A model generated the notes under the pieces. It saw only the letters and a program-made list of their open reading frames with translations, had not been told where the DNA came from and did no database searches. From Streptomyces phaeofaciens (GTDB taxonomy: Bacteria > Actinomycetota > Actinomycetes > Streptomycetales > Streptomycetaceae): 64,000 bases of DNA. Position numbers and translations under genes: made by a program. Positions within the stretch are counted from its first letter, which is position 1; every line of letters begins with the position of its first letter. The stretch covers positions 62,001 to 126,000 of the forward strand of contig NZ_BMSA01000028.1 of the NCBI RefSeq assembly GCF_014648915.1, read 5' to 3'. Below, one piece after another: positions 62,724-64,000 of the stretch.

Positions 62724-63027
62724 TCCGCCCGGCCCTGAGCCGTCCGATCCGGTCGACCAGTTTCGGGATCCGGTCCAGTACGGGGGGTGGGGGCGGTCCG
62801 GGAGGTGTTTCGCCCACCCGCCCGGGGTCCCGGTAGGCGTCCAGGTCCTCCAGCGCGTCCGCCGCCGCGCGCATCGCCGCCGCGTCGCGCCGGTCCACGG
62901 CGTCGTCCAGCCGGGCGAGCAACTGGAGGACGTGCTGCCATTGTTCGGGCGTCGCGGTCCAGTCGGACACGAGCTCGAGCGCGTCCCCCGCGCGCAACGC
63001 CGAGTCGGCCAACGCACCATCAGTCAT
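62716..63027 (-). CDS. CATRA-associated small protein
   Basis: 103-residue helical protein (ALELVSDWTATPEQWQHVLQ, LARLDDAVDRRDAAAMRAAAD, then a Pro-rich linker and a C-terminal basic helix DRIPKLVDRIGRLRAGR). Size, position and coupling match the small protein encoded with CATRA genes. Its last eight bases overlap the CATRA start. First gene of the reverse operon and divergent from the TPR gene. Confidence 0.7.
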   Translation of the reverse strand: MTDGALADSALRAGDALELVSDWTATPEQWQHVLQLLARLDDAVDRRDAAAMRAAADALEDLDAYRDPGRVGETPPGPPPPPVLDRIPKLVDRIGRLRAGRNA

Positions 63028-63149
63028 GCGGACACCCCCGTCCGGCGAGCCATGTCCGGCCCCACGACCACGAATTGGCTGACATGCTGCCACCGGCATC
63101 GCCGCGCCGCACGCGTTTCGACCGGATCGCCCTTCTTCCGGCGAAGCAG

Positions 63150-63161
63150 GTGCCATGGCAC
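63150..63161. promoter_or_regulatory. Palindrome between the divergent CATRA and TPR genes
   Basis: GTGCCATGGCAC is a perfect 12-base palindrome in the 184-base gap between the divergent operons, followed by a partial repeat GGTGCC. Candidate operator for coordinated control. Confidence 0.4.
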
Positions 63162-63211
63162 GGTAGGTGCCTTATGGTCGTCAACTGTTCGTCGACCACG
63201 GGGGGCAACCG

Positions 63212-64000
63212 ATGGACGAGGAAGCGGAACTGCGCGAGCACCTGGAGCACTTGGCCGGCCTGCACAACTCGCTGCCGCCCGGGCACCCCGACCAGCCGGC
63301 GATCCTCAACAAGCTCGGCCAGTCGATGCGTCGCCTCCACGACTTCACCCATGACACCGCGTTGCTGAACCACGCCGTCGACGTCCACCGCGTCGCCATG
63401 CAGCAGGCGGCGCCCGACCAACGGCTCCCCTACCAGCTCAACCTGGCGAACGCGCTGCTCGACCGCCACGACGCCGGTCCGGCCGATCCCGCCGCACTGG
63501 AGGAGGCCCTGCGCCTGCTCAGGTCCGCGGAGCCCGTCGCGCACACCTACCCCGGCGGTGCCACAGCCGTCGCCACCACCACCGCCAACGCGCACGACCG
63601 GCGCTGGGACCGGACCGGCCACGTCGACGACCTCACCACCAGCATCACCTACCTGCGCAAGGCCGCCACGCTGTCCGTGCGGGACGACCCGGACCGCACC
63701 GCCTGGCAGTACGGTCTCCTCGCCGACGGCATCATCCAGCTGTACACGCGCACCGCCGACGCGCGGCACCTCGCCGACGCCGCGCGGGCGGCACAGACCG
63801 GCCTCTCCCACGCACCGCCCGGCCACCCCTCACGGGGCTCGGTCCTGATCAGCCTGTGTCGGATCCGGGAGAAGGAGTACGAACGCGACGGCACCCTCGC
63901 CCGCCTCGCCGAGGCGGAGTCGTGCGCGGCGGAGGCGTGCGCGCTGGAGTCGGCGTCGCGGGGCACCGACCGCGGGGACTTCTTCAACACCTGGGCCAAC
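63212..64000 (+). CDS. TPR-repeat protein, probable TPR-CHAT protease (truncated by window end)
   Basis: 263 codons are seen, open to the window edge. Helical repeats of about 45-50 residues are visible: LREHLEHLAGLHNSLPPGHP, LLNHAVDVHRVAMQQAAPDQ, LEEALRLLRSAEPVAHTYPG, DDLTTSITYLRKAATLSVRD and ADAARAAQTGLSHAPPGHPS, matching the TPR arrays that precede CHAT domains in this family. The CHAT protease itself is not visible; its presence is inferred from the CATRA neighbours. ATG at 63212 with GGGG upstream. Confidence 0.7.
   Translation, partial: MDEEAELREHLEHLAGLHNSLPPGHPDQPAILNKLGQSMRRLHDFTHDTALLNHAVDVHRVAMQQAAPDQRLPYQLNLANALLDRHDAGPADPAALEEALRLLRSAEPVAHTYPGGATAVATTTANAHDRRWDRTGHVDDLTTSITYLRKAATLSVRDDPDRTAWQYGLLADGIIQLYTRTADARHLADAARAAQTGLSHAPPGHPSRGSVLISLCRIREKEYERDGTLARLAEAESCAAEACALESASRGTDRGDFFNTWAN

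Noticed and set aside
61006..63354. Long forward frame opposite the CATRA genes
   Set aside because: Ser/Arg-rich shadow frame; the reverse-strand genes overlap in coupled fashion and match known families.
1..64000. CRISPR arrays, tRNA or rRNA genes
   Set aside because: No regularly spaced direct repeats and no tRNA- or rRNA-like segments were recognised by eye; a covariance-model scan was not possible.

Overview
The window reads as a chromosomal segment of a Streptomyces-like actinomycete. It is very GC-rich, with strong third-position GC, many GTG starts and GGAGG-type ribosome binding sites. It carries typical streptomycete genes: a secreted phospholipase A2, a Tat-exported cholesterol oxidase, cysteine-free L33/L36 paralogs and a CATRA conflict module. 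I saw no rRNA, tRNA or CRISPR array.

Layout. 1-8.3 kb: respiratory nitrate reductase narGHJI (reverse strand) with the transporter gene narK just upstream. 8.5-15.4 kb: polysaccharide deacetylase, an FAD aromatic hydroxylase, a TusA-like protein, a GNAT acetyltransferase, an MFS transporter and gene remnants, one of them a CHAT C-terminus. 15.6-22.4 kb: zinc-independent ribosomal proteins L33/L36, a GH15 glycosidase, SRPBCC protein, phospholipase A2, YdcF-like protein, and a DoxX/cupin pair divergent from a LysR regulator with a visible LysR box. 22.6-27.0 kb: cholesterol oxidase, a carboxymuconolactone-decarboxylase-like protein, a DapB-like dehydrogenase and a methyltransferase.

27.1-32.7 kb is the most unusual block. 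A 1201-residue protein combines an extracytoplasmic von Willebrand A domain, one membrane span and a C-terminal CHAT (caspase-like) protease domain. An alpha/beta-hydrolase gene follows 15 bases downstream, and a small membrane coiled-coil gene is divergent. The large gene contains an in-frame TTA codon, which in Streptomyces suggests bldA control. I infer a membrane-spanning sensor-protease with a lipase-type effector, possibly a cell-death or antiphage system.

32.8-46.6 kb is mixed: two luciferase-like oxidoreductases, an HxlR regulator, acyl-CoA dehydrogenase remnants, a CYTH-like protein, an isochorismatase homolog lacking its cysteine, a MarR gene with a 26-base perfect palindrome, a rhomboid protease, an MFS exporter and a phytoene-desaturase-like oxidoreductase. 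46.7-52.7 kb: LysR, an anti-sigma-type ATPase, TetR, a phosphatase, the cyanate operon (cynT-cynS with cynR), and a DUF1348/NTF2-like gene. Operators of the form GAGAAC-N4-GTTCTC recur before several of these genes and define a putative regulon.

52.8-58.2 kb: an inositol-monophosphatase homolog, an 867-base IS5/IS427-type insertion sequence with CTAG target duplication and a nonsense mutation, then an emfourin-like inhibitor, a protealysin-type M4 protease and a HAD-M28 peptidase fusion. 58.6-64 kb looks like a conflict-system island: a membrane protein and an overlapping TetR gene that share a GGTQ-containing peptide, then a CATRA module (membrane protein, PH-like protein, CATRA, CATRA-associated small protein) divergent from a TPR protein that runs off the window and is probably the TPR-CHAT partner.
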